DNA of 64,000 nucleotides, from positions 124,001 through 188,000 of the forward strand of contig CAWGTT010000003.1 of NCBI GenBank assembly GCA_963825645.1. The letters are read 5' to 3'. The notes under the pieces were generated by a model. That model ran no database searches. It was not told the origin of the DNA and worked only from the letters and a program-made list of their open reading frames with translations. The stretch is from JADJPO01 sp963825645. GTDB lineage: Bacteria > Actinomycetota > Actinomycetes > Actinomycetales > Kineosporiaceae. The position numbers and the translations under genes are program-made. This document shows, in pieces, positions 33,657-41,350 of the stretch (positions are counted from its first letter, which is position 1; every line of letters starts with the position of its first letter).

Positions 33657-34598
33657 TCAGGCCGCGTCGAGGATGTCGACGACGAAGACCAGGGTGTCGG
33701 TTCCGGTGATGCCCGCGTCGGGTTTGCCCTCGGCGCCGTAGCCGTCGTCCGGGGGGATGACCAGCAGCATCTGGCTGCCGACCGGTTGGCCGACCAGGCC
33801 GAGGTCCCAGCCGGCGATCACCCGGCCGGCCCCGATCGTGAACGTGGCCGGCGTGGTACGCCCCCATGAGGAGTCGAACTGCTTCCCGCCGGGCCAGATC
33901 ACACCGAGGTACTGCACGGTGATCCGTTGCCCGCGGACCACTTTCGGGCCCTTGCCGGCGATCAGCGGCTGGATGACGAGGCTGGTCGGCGGGGCGCTCT
34001 TGGGCAGGGTGATGGCCGGCTTGCCCTTGCCATCGAGCTTCACCGTGGGCAGGCCCGGCTTCGGCGTGACCTTCGTGCCGGTGGCCCGGGTCAGCACGGC
34101 CCGCGCGTCCTTGAGGTCGACGACGAGCACGATCGTGTCGGTCGGCCCGATCCCCGCCGCGGGCAGGCCCTCCAGACCGAAGCCGTCCTGCGGCGGCACG
34201 GCGATCAGCACGCGAGACCCGACCGGGGTGTCGAGCAGGCCGTCGACAAGGCCCCTGAGGTTGTACTCGGAGTTGAGGACGAAGCTCGTCGGGCGCTCAC
34301 CGAAGGTGGTCTCGAACTCCTTGCCGTCGGTGCCGTTGATGCCCACATAGTCGATGGTCACCCGCTGGCCGGCCGTGGCCTTGCCCCCGGTACCGGTGGT
34401 GAGCACCCGCCGCTCGGTCGAGGTCACGGCCAACGGTGTGGGAACGGTGACGGTCGGCTTGTCCTTTGCGCCGCCGGTGACCGTGACCTGGTCGATGCCG
34501 ATACTCGGGACAACGGTGCCGGGGACCGGGGTGGAGGCCTCCGGAGTGCACCCGGTCAGGCAGAGCAAACCCGCCAGTAGAAGGATCAGGACGCGCAT
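33657..34598 (-). CDS. FKBP-type peptidyl-prolyl isomerase, lipoprotein with two FKBP domains
   Basis: 313 aa. A lipoprotein signal (LLLAGLLCLTGC, cleavage before Cys17) would anchor it outside the membrane. The first FKBP-like domain is at about 75-160 (VTIDYVGINGTDGKEFETTF). The second and better conserved one is at about 220-311 (ITVQYLGVIWPGGKQFDSSW, VIAGWDLGLVGQPVG). It probably helps folding of exported proteins. It precedes the cytoplasmic FKBP and follows pafA by 42 bp. A TAGTCT box 9 nt upstream of the ATG hints at its own promoter. Confidence 0.92.
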   Translation of the reverse strand: MRVLILLLAGLLCLTGCTPEASTPVPGTVVPSIGIDQVTVTGGAKDKPTVTVPTPLAVTSTERRVLTTGTGGKATAGQRVTIDYVGINGTDGKEFETTFGERPTSFVLNSEYNLRGLVDGLLDTPVGSRVLIAVPPQDGFGLEGLPAAGIGPTDTIVLVVDLKDARAVLTRATGTKVTPKPGLPTVKLDGKGKPAITLPKSAPPTSLVIQPLIAGKGPKVVRGQRITVQYLGVIWPGGKQFDSSWGRTTPATFTIGAGRVIAGWDLGLVGQPVGSQMLLVIPPDDGYGAEGKPDAGITGTDTLVFVVDILDAA

Positions 34599-34640
34599 GA
34601 TGCCGCCAGACTAGCCCGACCCGGAGCGCGCCCGCGGCCC

Positions 34641-36002
34641 TCACATGCTCTGGATCAGCCGTTCCACCCGTTCGTCGACGGACCGGAACGGGTCCTTGCA
34701 CAGCACCGTTCGTTGGGCCTGGTCGTTGAGCTTGAGGTGCACCCAGTCCACCGTGAAGTCACGACGGCGCTCCTGGGCCCGGCGCACGAAGTCACCGCGC
34801 AGCTTGGCCCGGGTGGTCTGCGGCGGCACCGCCGTCGCCTCGAACACCTCGATGTCCGCCGTGACACGTTCGGCCAGGCCGCGCCGGGTCATCATGTGGT
34901 GCAGGCCACGGTCCCGGTGGATGTCGTGGTAGGCGAGGTCGAGCCGGGCCACCCTCGGGGAGGACAGCGCAAGGTCGTGCCGGGCCCGGTACCGCTCGAC
35001 CAGCCGATGCTTGATCACCCAGTCGATCTCGCGGTCGACCAGGGCCAGGTCGCCCGTCTCGACCGCGCGCAGGCCGCGTTCCCACAGATCGAGCACCTGC
35101 TTGACCACGTCGGTGTGCAACCCATGCGTGTCGACGAAGTCCTTGGCCCGGTCCAGGTAGTCCTGCTGGATTTCCAGGGCGCTCGCCTCGCGCCCGTTCG
35201 CCAACCGGACCCGACGCCGTCCGGTCAGGTCGTGGCTGACCTCGCGGATCGCCCGGATCGGGTTCTCCAGGGTGTGGTCACGCAGCACCACCCCGGCCTC
35301 GATCATGCGCAGTACCAGGTCGGTCGCGCCCACCTTGAGCAAGGTGGTGGTCTCGGACATGTTCGAGTCTCCGACGATCACGTGCAGCCGGCGGTACTTC
35401 TCGGCGTCCGCGTGCGGTTCGTCACGGGTGTTGATGATCGGCCGGGAGCGGGTGGTGGCGCTGGAGACACCCTCCCAGATGTGGTCGGCCCGCTGGGACA
35501 GGCAGAACACCGCGCCGCGCGGGGTCTGGAGCACCTTGCCGGCGCCGACCACCAGCTGGCGGGTGACCAGGAACGGGATCAGGACGTCGGACAGGCGGCC
35601 GAACTCACCGTGCCGGCTGACCAGGTAGTTCTCGTGGCACCCGTAGGAGTTGCCGGCCGAGTCGGTGTTGTTCTTGAACAGGAACACCTCGCCGGCGATC
35701 CCCTCCTCGTGCAGGCGCCGCTCGGCGTCCACGAGCAGACCTTCGAGGATCCGTTCACCGGCCTTGTCGTGCACGATGAGCTGACGGACGTCGTCGCACT
35801 CCGGAGTCGCGTACTCGGGATGCGATCCGACATCGAGGTACAGCCTGGCGCCGTTGCGCAGGAAGACATTGCTGGACCGTCCCCAGGACACCACCTTGCG
35901 GAACAGGTAGCGGGCGACCTCGTCGGGTGACAGCTTGCGTTGGCCCTCGAAGGCGCACGTCACCCCGAACTCGGTCTCGATCCCGAAGATTCGGCGGTCC
36001 AT
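34641..36002 (-). CDS. pafA: Pup-protein ligase PafA
   Basis: Ligates the C-terminal Glu of Pup to substrate lysines, using ATP. The 453 aa match the mycobacterial protein almost block by block: RRIFGIETEFGVTC, WGRSSNVFLRNGARLYLDVG (with the catalytic Asp), FKNNTDSAGNSYGCHENYL and RPIINTRDEPHADAEKYR. It lacks the internal Dop loop, which separates it from the paralogue dop 2 kb away. The ATG follows TAGAGT by 6 nt, so it may be leaderless, separate from the prcBA transcript 86 bp upstream. Confidence 0.97.
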   Translation of the reverse strand: MDRRIFGIETEFGVTCAFEGQRKLSPDEVARYLFRKVVSWGRSSNVFLRNGARLYLDVGSHPEYATPECDDVRQLIVHDKAGERILEGLLVDAERRLHEEGIAGEVFLFKNNTDSAGNSYGCHENYLVSRHGEFGRLSDVLIPFLVTRQLVVGAGKVLQTPRGAVFCLSQRADHIWEGVSSATTRSRPIINTRDEPHADAEKYRRLHVIVGDSNMSETTTLLKVGATDLVLRMIEAGVVLRDHTLENPIRAIREVSHDLTGRRRVRLANGREASALEIQQDYLDRAKDFVDTHGLHTDVVKQVLDLWERGLRAVETGDLALVDREIDWVIKHRLVERYRARHDLALSSPRVARLDLAYHDIHRDRGLHHMMTRRGLAERVTADIEVFEATAVPPQTTRAKLRGDFVRRAQERRRDFTVDWVHLKLNDQAQRTVLCKDPFRSVDERVERLIQSM

Positions 36003-36008
36003 GCCTCC

Positions 36009-36014
36009 ACTCTA
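36009..36014 (-). promoter_or_regulatory. -10 box TAGAGT for leaderless pafA
   Basis: TAGAGT on the minus strand, 6 nt before the pafA ATG. A GGAGG lies directly against the ATG, too close for a ribosome site. Confidence 0.45.
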
Positions 36015-36087
36015 GGTGGCCCTCCTCGGCTCCGATACGGCAGTGCCCGGCACGATCCGTCGCCGAAGCCAGCGGCGCCGGCATCTG

Positions 36088-36930
36088 TCAGTCTGAGGGT
36101 GGCTCGCCGTTGCCCGGCGCCGTCCCGCCCTCGTCGTGCGACGTGGGCTCTGGTGGCGGGACCTCGCCGGTGAGCGTGTCGTGCAGCCCGGGGCGGGCGT
36201 CGTCGGTGTGCGGTGCGTCGGTGATCGGGTCGCCCGGGGTGAGCAGTCGCTCCAGAAGCGGGCCGGCCAACCGCCGGAAGGCGCGTCGCGCGCGCAGGCG
36301 ATCCAGGATCGCGACCTCCAGCTGGCCCGGCTCCAGGGTGCGCTCGGGGCCTCCCGACCCGTCCCGCCCCAGCAGCCGGACGGCGAGACCGAGCACCTCG
36401 GCCAGGGTCATGCCCGCCCGCCAGTCCTCCTGCAGACCGGCCGTGATCTGCTCAGACTGACCGCCCATCGCGACGAACGACCCCTCGTCTCCGACCGATC
36501 CGTCGTAGGTCAGCCGGAAGACCTGGTCTTCCTCCACGGTGGCGCCCACCTCGGCCACGGCGATCTCCACCTCGAGCGGCTTCGGCTCGGTGGTGAACAC
36601 CGCCCCGAGGGTCTGCGCGTAGGCGTTGGCCAGACCCCTCGCCGTCACGTCGGCACGGTCGTAGGAGTACCCGCGCAGGTCGGCGTAGCGCACGCCGGCC
36701 ACGCGCATGTTCTCGAACTCGTTGTACTTGCCGACCGCGGCGAAGGCGATCCGGTCGTAGATCTCGCTGATCTTGTGCAGAGACCGGGATGGGTTCTCGG
36801 CGACGAAGGCGATCCCACCCTCGTAGCCGAGCACCACCACGGGGCGGCCGCGGGCGATGTTGCGCCGGGCATAGTCCGCCCGGTCCTTCATGATCTGCTC
36901 GGGCGAGGCGTAGTACGGGGGCATCGTCAT
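36088..36930 (-). CDS. prcA: 20S proteasome alpha subunit
   Basis: 280 aa. Forms the outer rings of the proteasome. The N-terminal gate segment YYASPEQIMKDRADYARRNI and the core RPVVVLGYEGGIAFVAENPS are typical of actinobacterial PrcA. The last about 45 residues are an acidic Pro/Gly-rich tail, somewhat longer than in M. tuberculosis. The ATG overlaps the prcB stop (ATGA). Confidence 0.97.
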   Translation of the reverse strand: MTMPPYYASPEQIMKDRADYARRNIARGRPVVVLGYEGGIAFVAENPSRSLHKISEIYDRIAFAAVGKYNEFENMRVAGVRYADLRGYSYDRADVTARGLANAYAQTLGAVFTTEPKPLEVEIAVAEVGATVEEDQVFRLTYDGSVGDEGSFVAMGGQSEQITAGLQEDWRAGMTLAEVLGLAVRLLGRDGSGGPERTLEPGQLEVAILDRLRARRAFRRLAGPLLERLLTPGDPITDAPHTDDARPGLHDTLTGEVPPPEPTSHDEGGTAPGNGEPPSD

Positions 36931-37832
36931 CGCTCAGCCCCCCCGCTGGATCCGCCGATATGGCGTTGGTCCTGCATCCGGTCCAGCAACGAGGTGACGA
37001 CCGGGGCCAGCTCCGCGTCCTCCACGCGCTGGTAGCCGGTGCCGGTCACGGTCGCGACGACCGGGTAGATCTGACGGCGCTCGTCCGGCCCGCCCGTGGC
37101 GGAGTCGTCGTCGGCGGCGTCGACCAGCGCTTCGATCGCGATCGAGATCGCCTGGGCGGCGTCCAGACCCGGCTGCCAGCGCTTCTTCAAGGTGGTGCGG
37201 GAGAACAGCGAGCCGGACCCGACGCTGTGGTGCTCGCGCTCCTCGTACCGCCCGCCGGTGACGTCGTAGGAGAAGATCCTTCCCACTAACCGGTCGATGT
37301 CGTAGCCGGCGAACAGCGGGACGACGGCCAGCCCCTGCATGGCCATGCCGAGGTTCCCTCGGATCATCGTGGCCAGCCGGTTCGCCTTGCCGTCCAGGGA
37401 GAGCAGCGCGCCCTCGATCTTCTCGTAGTGCTCCAGCTCGACCTGGAACAGCCGGACCATCTCCACCGCGACCCCCGCTGTGCCGGCGATGCCGACACAG
37501 GAGTACTCGTCGGCCGGGTAGACCTTCTCGATCTCCCGGTGGGCGATCAGGTTGCCCATGGTGGCTCGGCGGTCGCCGGCCATGACCACGCCGTCGGTGA
37601 AGGTGAGCGCGACGATCGTCGTCGCGTGCGGCACCTCCGGCAGTCGGACACCTCCTCCAGCGGGACCGACCGGATCGACGGCCACGGCCGGCGTGAGGCG
37701 GCGTCCGGGCAGCAGCTCAGGCGCCACGCCGCCCAGGAACTCGGTGAACGATGAAGACCCGGATGCGGTGAACGCCGCGGGCAGCCGGCCCGCGGCGTCC
37801 ATACCCGATCCGCTGCCGTGACGTCCGGTCAC
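36927..37832 (-). CDS. prcB: 20S proteasome beta subunit (catalytic)
   Basis: 301 aa including a propeptide of about 70 residues that is removed at maturation. The mature chain begins at Thr71 of ATTIVALTFTDGVVMAGDRR, the catalytic N-terminal threonine, with the conserved Asp and Lys positions downstream (GDRRATMGNLI and REIEKVY). The start is GTG at 37832, overlapping the pup stop (GTGA). The frame stays open into pup but is not used there. Order pup-prcB-prcA is conserved in actinobacteria. Confidence 0.97.
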   Translation of the reverse strand: MTGRHGSGSGMDAAGRLPAAFTASGSSSFTEFLGGVAPELLPGRRLTPAVAVDPVGPAGGGVRLPEVPHATTIVALTFTDGVVMAGDRRATMGNLIAHREIEKVYPADEYSCVGIAGTAGVAVEMVRLFQVELEHYEKIEGALLSLDGKANRLATMIRGNLGMAMQGLAVVPLFAGYDIDRLVGRIFSYDVTGGRYEEREHHSVGSGSLFSRTTLKKRWQPGLDAAQAISIAIEALVDAADDDSATGGPDERRQIYPVVATVTGTGYQRVEDAELAPVVTSLLDRMQDQRHIGGSSGGAER

Positions 37833-38017
37833 TGCCCGCCCTTCTGCACGAACCCCTTGACGAACTCCTCGGCATTGGTCTCCAGGACGTCGTCGATCTC
37901 GTCGAGGATCGCATCGACGTCGTCGTCCTTCACCTGTGCCTGGTTCGCCGGTGGTGGCGGCGCCTCGTCGGGCTCGCCGTCCCTGCCTCGTGGTGACTTC
38001 TGTTCCTGCCCGGCCAT
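37829..38017 (-). CDS. pup: Prokaryotic ubiquitin-like protein Pup
   Basis: 62 aa, largely disordered and acidic. The helical Mpa-binding region is DVDAILDEIDDVLETNAEEF. The C-terminus GFVQKGGQ ends in Gln, so Dop must deamidate it to Glu before PafA can use it. The ATG has AAGGAGG five bases upstream, and a TAGGAT box at 38042-38047 predicts an 18-nt or so leader. It is the first gene of pup-prcB-prcA. Confidence 0.97.
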   Translation of the reverse strand: MAGQEQKSPRGRDGEPDEAPPPPANQAQVKDDDVDAILDEIDDVLETNAEEFVKGFVQKGGQ

Positions 38018-38041
38018 GTGTGCCTCCTTCGCCCTGCTCTG

Positions 38042-38047
38042 ATCCTA
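38042..38047 (-). promoter_or_regulatory. -10 box TAGGAT for the pup-prcBA operon
   Basis: TAGGAT on the minus strand, about 24 nt upstream of the pup ATG, with AAGGAGG at 38023-38029 between. A conventional leadered promoter, unlike the many leaderless ones around it. Confidence 0.45.
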
Positions 38048-38117
38048 GGCGCCAACACCCCACCGTGCCGACGCCTGACGACGCGGGTCGGCTTGGATCA
38101 CCCCGAGCCGGCCGCGG

Positions 38118-39647
38118 CTAGGTGGCCAGCGCGTCGACCAGGTCGGCCGCCGTCGGGCAGCGCTCCAGCAGCTCTCCGACGTGGTCACGGGTACCCCGGT
38201 GCGGGTCGAGCGTCGGCACCCGTTGCAGGGCGCCGCGACCCGGAACGTCGAAGATCACCGAGTCCCACGAGGCGGCGGCCACATGCTCGCCGTAGCGGGA
38301 CAGGCACCGGCCGCGGAAGTAGGCGCGCGTGTCGTGCGGCGGTTCGGAGACCGCGCGGTCGATCTCGTCGTCGGTGACCAGGCGCTCGACCTGGCCGCGT
38401 TCGAGGAGCCGGTGGTAGAGCCCCTTCTCCGGGCGCACATCGGCCCACTGCAGGTCGATGAGCTGCAGTCGGGCGGACTCCCAGCCCAGGTGCTCGCGAT
38501 CTGCGAAACCCTGGAGCAGCCGCAGCTTGGCCACCCAGTCCAGCTCCCGGGAGCAGCTCATCGGGTCGTGCTCCAGCCGGGTGAGCACACTCTCCCACCG
38601 GCTCATCACCTCGGCGGTGTAGGGGTCGACGTCCTCGCCGTACCGCTCGGCGATATAGGAGGTGATCTGCTCGTAGTACATCCACTGCAGCTGGACGGCG
38701 GTGGCCGTGCTGCCGTCGCGCAGCCGCAACAGGTGGGTCAGGCCCGGGTCGTGGGAAACCGCGTGCAGCCCGGCCACCGGCCGGTCCACGGACAGGTCAC
38801 GGGTGAACGCCTTCTCCTCGATCAGCTCCAGCACCAAGGTGGTGGTACCCAGCTTGAGGAAGGTGGCCACTTCGCAGAGGTTGGCATCGCCGATGATCAC
38901 ATGCAGACGGCGGTACCGGTCGGCGCTGGCGTGCGGCTCGTCACGGGTGTTGATGATCGGCCGCTTGAGCGTGGTCTCCAGACCGACCTCGACCTCGAAG
39001 AAGTCGGCCCGCTGGCTGAGCTGGAACCCCGCACCGGTGCCGTCCTGTCCCAGGCCCACCCGACCGGCACCGGCGAACACCTGGCGGGAGACGAAGAACG
39101 GGGTGAGGTGTCGCACCACGTCGGCGAAGGGTGTCTCCCGGCGCATCAGGTAGTTCTCATGGGTGCCGTAGGAGGAGCCCTTGTTGTCGGTGTTGTTCTT
39201 GTAGATGTTGACCGGGCGCAGCCCCGGTGTCTGCGCGATGCGCCGTACCGCCTGCCGCATCACCCGCTCGCCGGCCTTGTCCCAGAGCACGGCGTCGCGC
39301 GCGTTGGTCACCTCGGGCGAGGAGTACTCGGGATGGGCATGGTCGACGTAGAGTCGGGCACCGTTGCTGAGGATGACGTTGGCCAGACCAGGGTCCTCGG
39401 GCGTGTCGGTGAGCTGGCTGGCGTCAGCCGCCTCACGGGGGAACTCCCAGCCGCGGGCATCGCGCAACGGCGCCTCGTCCTCGTAGTCCCAGCGGGCGCG
39501 CCCGGCTCGGCTGCCGAGCGGGGCGGCGTACGCGTTGACCACCTGGCTGGACAGCAGCATCGCGTTGGCCGTCGGGTCGCCGGGGGCCGAGACGCCGTAT
39601 TCGGTCTCGATGCCCATGATCCGGGCCAGGATTCGCTGCGCGCTCAC
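38118..39647 (-). CDS. dop: Pup deamidase/depupylase Dop
   Basis: 509 aa. Deamidates the C-terminal Gln of Pup and also removes Pup from substrates. Blocks: IMGIETEYGVSAPGDPTANA near the start, NGARLYVDHAHPEYSSPE with the catalytic Asp, and YKNNTDNKGSSYGTHENYLM. The insert at about residues 40-75 (DYEDEAPLRDARGWE) is the Dop-loop region absent from PafA. I took GTG at 39647 because TAGTCT lies 7 nt upstream; a longer frame of 530 aa exists but lacks this support. It lies 100 bp upstream of pup. Confidence 0.96.
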   Translation of the reverse strand: MSAQRILARIMGIETEYGVSAPGDPTANAMLLSSQVVNAYAAPLGSRAGRARWDYEDEAPLRDARGWEFPREAADASQLTDTPEDPGLANVILSNGARLYVDHAHPEYSSPEVTNARDAVLWDKAGERVMRQAVRRIAQTPGLRPVNIYKNNTDNKGSSYGTHENYLMRRETPFADVVRHLTPFFVSRQVFAGAGRVGLGQDGTGAGFQLSQRADFFEVEVGLETTLKRPIINTRDEPHASADRYRRLHVIIGDANLCEVATFLKLGTTTLVLELIEEKAFTRDLSVDRPVAGLHAVSHDPGLTHLLRLRDGSTATAVQLQWMYYEQITSYIAERYGEDVDPYTAEVMSRWESVLTRLEHDPMSCSRELDWVAKLRLLQGFADREHLGWESARLQLIDLQWADVRPEKGLYHRLLERGQVERLVTDDEIDRAVSEPPHDTRAYFRGRCLSRYGEHVAAASWDSVIFDVPGRGALQRVPTLDPHRGTRDHVGELLERCPTAADLVDALAT

Positions 39648-39654
39648 ACTCTTC

Positions 39655-39660
39655 AGACTA
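39655..39660 (-). promoter_or_regulatory. -10 box TAGTCT for leaderless dop
   Basis: TAGTCT on the minus strand, 7 nt before GTG 39647. It lies inside the longer alternative frame and so decides the start. Confidence 0.45.
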
Positions 39661-39719
39661 CGAGCAGCATCGGACAACCGCCCGGTCCGCCCGAGTGGGC
39701 CTGCTGACACACTTGCTCG

Positions 39720-40139
39720 ATGACCGAGCCCGTCATCCCCTCACCGCAGGCCCGTCCCGACGTCGCACGAACACGGCTGGGTCTGGGCGCCGACCTGCTA
39801 GCCGTCCTGGTCTTCGTCGTGCTCGGCCGCCGGACCCACGACGGGGACACCGGCGTGCAGGTGCTCACCGGTTCCGCCGCGACCGCGTGGCCGTTCCTGG
39901 CCGGAACGGCGGTGGGCTGGGCGGTACTTCAGCTGGCGGGTCGCGCCGGGCACGGCCCGGAGCCGACCTCGCTACGCGGCGGCCTGACCGTGCTGGTGGC
40001 CACCGTCTCGGTCGGAATGACGCTGCGCCGCCTCGCCGGTGGCGGCGTCCAGGCGTCATTCGTGGCGGTCGCCACGACGATGCTGGCGTTGTTCCTCCTC
40101 GGCTGGCGGGCGCTGGCCGCCCGGCGGAGCCGTGCCTGA
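39720..40139 (+). CDS. DUF3054 family membrane protein
   Basis: 139 aa with four hydrophobic helices; the conserved first segment is LGADLLAVLVFVVLGRRTHD. This matches the actinobacterial DUF3054 family, whose function is unknown. Its end overlaps the NUDIX-DUF402 start by 8 bp, so the two are co-translated. Divergent from dop. Confidence 0.85.
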   Translation: MTEPVIPSPQARPDVARTRLGLGADLLAVLVFVVLGRRTHDGDTGVQVLTGSAATAWPFLAGTAVGWAVLQLAGRAGHGPEPTSLRGGLTVLVATVSVGMTLRRLAGGGVQASFVAVATTMLALFLLGWRALAARRSRA

Positions 40140-41316
40140 GGAGCTGGTCGCGCTCTACGACCCGGACGACGTGCTCGGCCGGGTGACGGGGGCAGCGCCA
40201 CGGTCCCGGGTCCGAGCGGCCAATCTTCCGCACGCGGCGACCGGCGTCCTGGTCCGGCGCGGCGACGGGCGGATCCTGGTGCACCGGCGCAGCGGCGCCA
40301 AGGACCTGTGGCCCGGAGCCCACGACGCGGCCTGCGGTGGGGTGGTGCAGGCCGGCGAGTCGCCGCGACAGGCGGCCGTCCGCGAGCTGGCCGAGGAGGT
40401 AGGGGTCCGGGCGGCTCCGGAGGACCTCAACGAGCTGGTCACCGCCTGGTACCGGGACCGGCAGACCCACTACCTCGCGCACGTCTACGAGACGGTCTGG
40501 GACGGCGAGATCCGGTTCGCCGACGATGAGGTGGCGCAGGCCTGGTGGTGGACCGAGGAGCAGCTGCGCGACCGGCTGGCCGATCCCCACTGGTCGTTCG
40601 TGCCGGACACCCGGTACCTGATGCGGATGCTCGAACCCGCGGTCGCCGATGCCGGTCCGTGGCCCGCCGGGGCCACTGCGCTCTACCGGCTGGGCCGTCA
40701 GGGGCGTGCAGGGTTCGTCCGGCCGGGCACCGTCGTCCATGACGGCCCCGACGAGCTGGTCGTCTGGATCGCCGCCGGCACCCCCACCGTGCGCCAGGTC
40801 TACGTCGACGGAAGGGAGCTGCGGGAGCCGCCGCTCGAGGAGCGGGCGGGGCTCACCCGGATCCGCCGGATGGGTTCCTGGCACAGCCACGGCATCTACC
40901 TGCGGTTCCCGGCCGGCCGGTCAGGCTGGTCGCTGTGGCACTTCTTCGCCGACGACGGCGGTTTCCACGGCTGGTACGCGAACCTCGAGGCGCCGCAGGT
41001 GCGCCGCCGGACGGCGCTGGGCAGCCTGCTCGTCGACACCGCCGACCGGGCCCTGGACGTCTGGGTGCCGCGGGTGGAGGGGCGACCCGACCCGCGCTGG
41101 AAGGACGAGGACGAGTTCGCAGCCTTCACCGACGAACCCGGTCGGTGGACGGCCGCGCAGGTCCCCGGGATCGTCGCAGACGGCGATCGCCTCTTCGAGC
41201 TGGCCCGGGCGGGTCTGCCGCCGTTCGACGGCGCCTGGACGACGCCCCCCGACCCGATGCCGCCGCCCCCGGTCTTCCCGCCCGACTGGGACCTGCCGCA
41301 CGTCGCCGGCCCGTGA
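40132..41316 (+). CDS. NUDIX hydrolase fused to a DUF402 domain
   Basis: 394 aa. Residues about 25-165 form a NUDIX domain with a complete box, GVVQAGESPRQAAVRELAEE followed by VGV. The EGxxP-free pattern and the ARRR-like HRRSGAKDLWPGAHDAACGG lead resemble the Idi/YfcD branch. Residues about 195-375 form a DUF402 barrel, recognised by HGWYANLEAPQVRR, DRALDVWVPR and RWKDEDEFAAF. Characterised DUF402 proteins are nucleotide phosphatases, so the two halves may both act on nucleotide or sugar diphosphates. The GTG start at 40132 overlaps DUF3054; the longer frame from 40039 reads through that gene and is not credible. Confidence 0.86.
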   Translation: MPEELVALYDPDDVLGRVTGAAPRSRVRAANLPHAATGVLVRRGDGRILVHRRSGAKDLWPGAHDAACGGVVQAGESPRQAAVRELAEEVGVRAAPEDLNELVTAWYRDRQTHYLAHVYETVWDGEIRFADDEVAQAWWWTEEQLRDRLADPHWSFVPDTRYLMRMLEPAVADAGPWPAGATALYRLGRQGRAGFVRPGTVVHDGPDELVVWIAAGTPTVRQVYVDGRELREPPLEERAGLTRIRRMGSWHSHGIYLRFPAGRSGWSLWHFFADDGGFHGWYANLEAPQVRRRTALGSLLVDTADRALDVWVPRVEGRPDPRWKDEDEFAAFTDEPGRWTAAQVPGIVADGDRLFELARAGLPPFDGAWTTPPDPMPPPPVFPPDWDLPHVAGP

Positions 41317-41334
41317 GCCCTCCTACTGGTCGAA

Positions 41335-41349
41335 AGGCCGTCCGGGCCT
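41335..41349. terminator. Short hairpin between the NUDIX-DUF402 gene and mpa
   Basis: AGGCC, 5-nt loop, GGCCT in the 34-bp gap between convergent stops. A weak two-way terminator candidate. Confidence 0.3.
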
Positions 41350-41350
41350 G

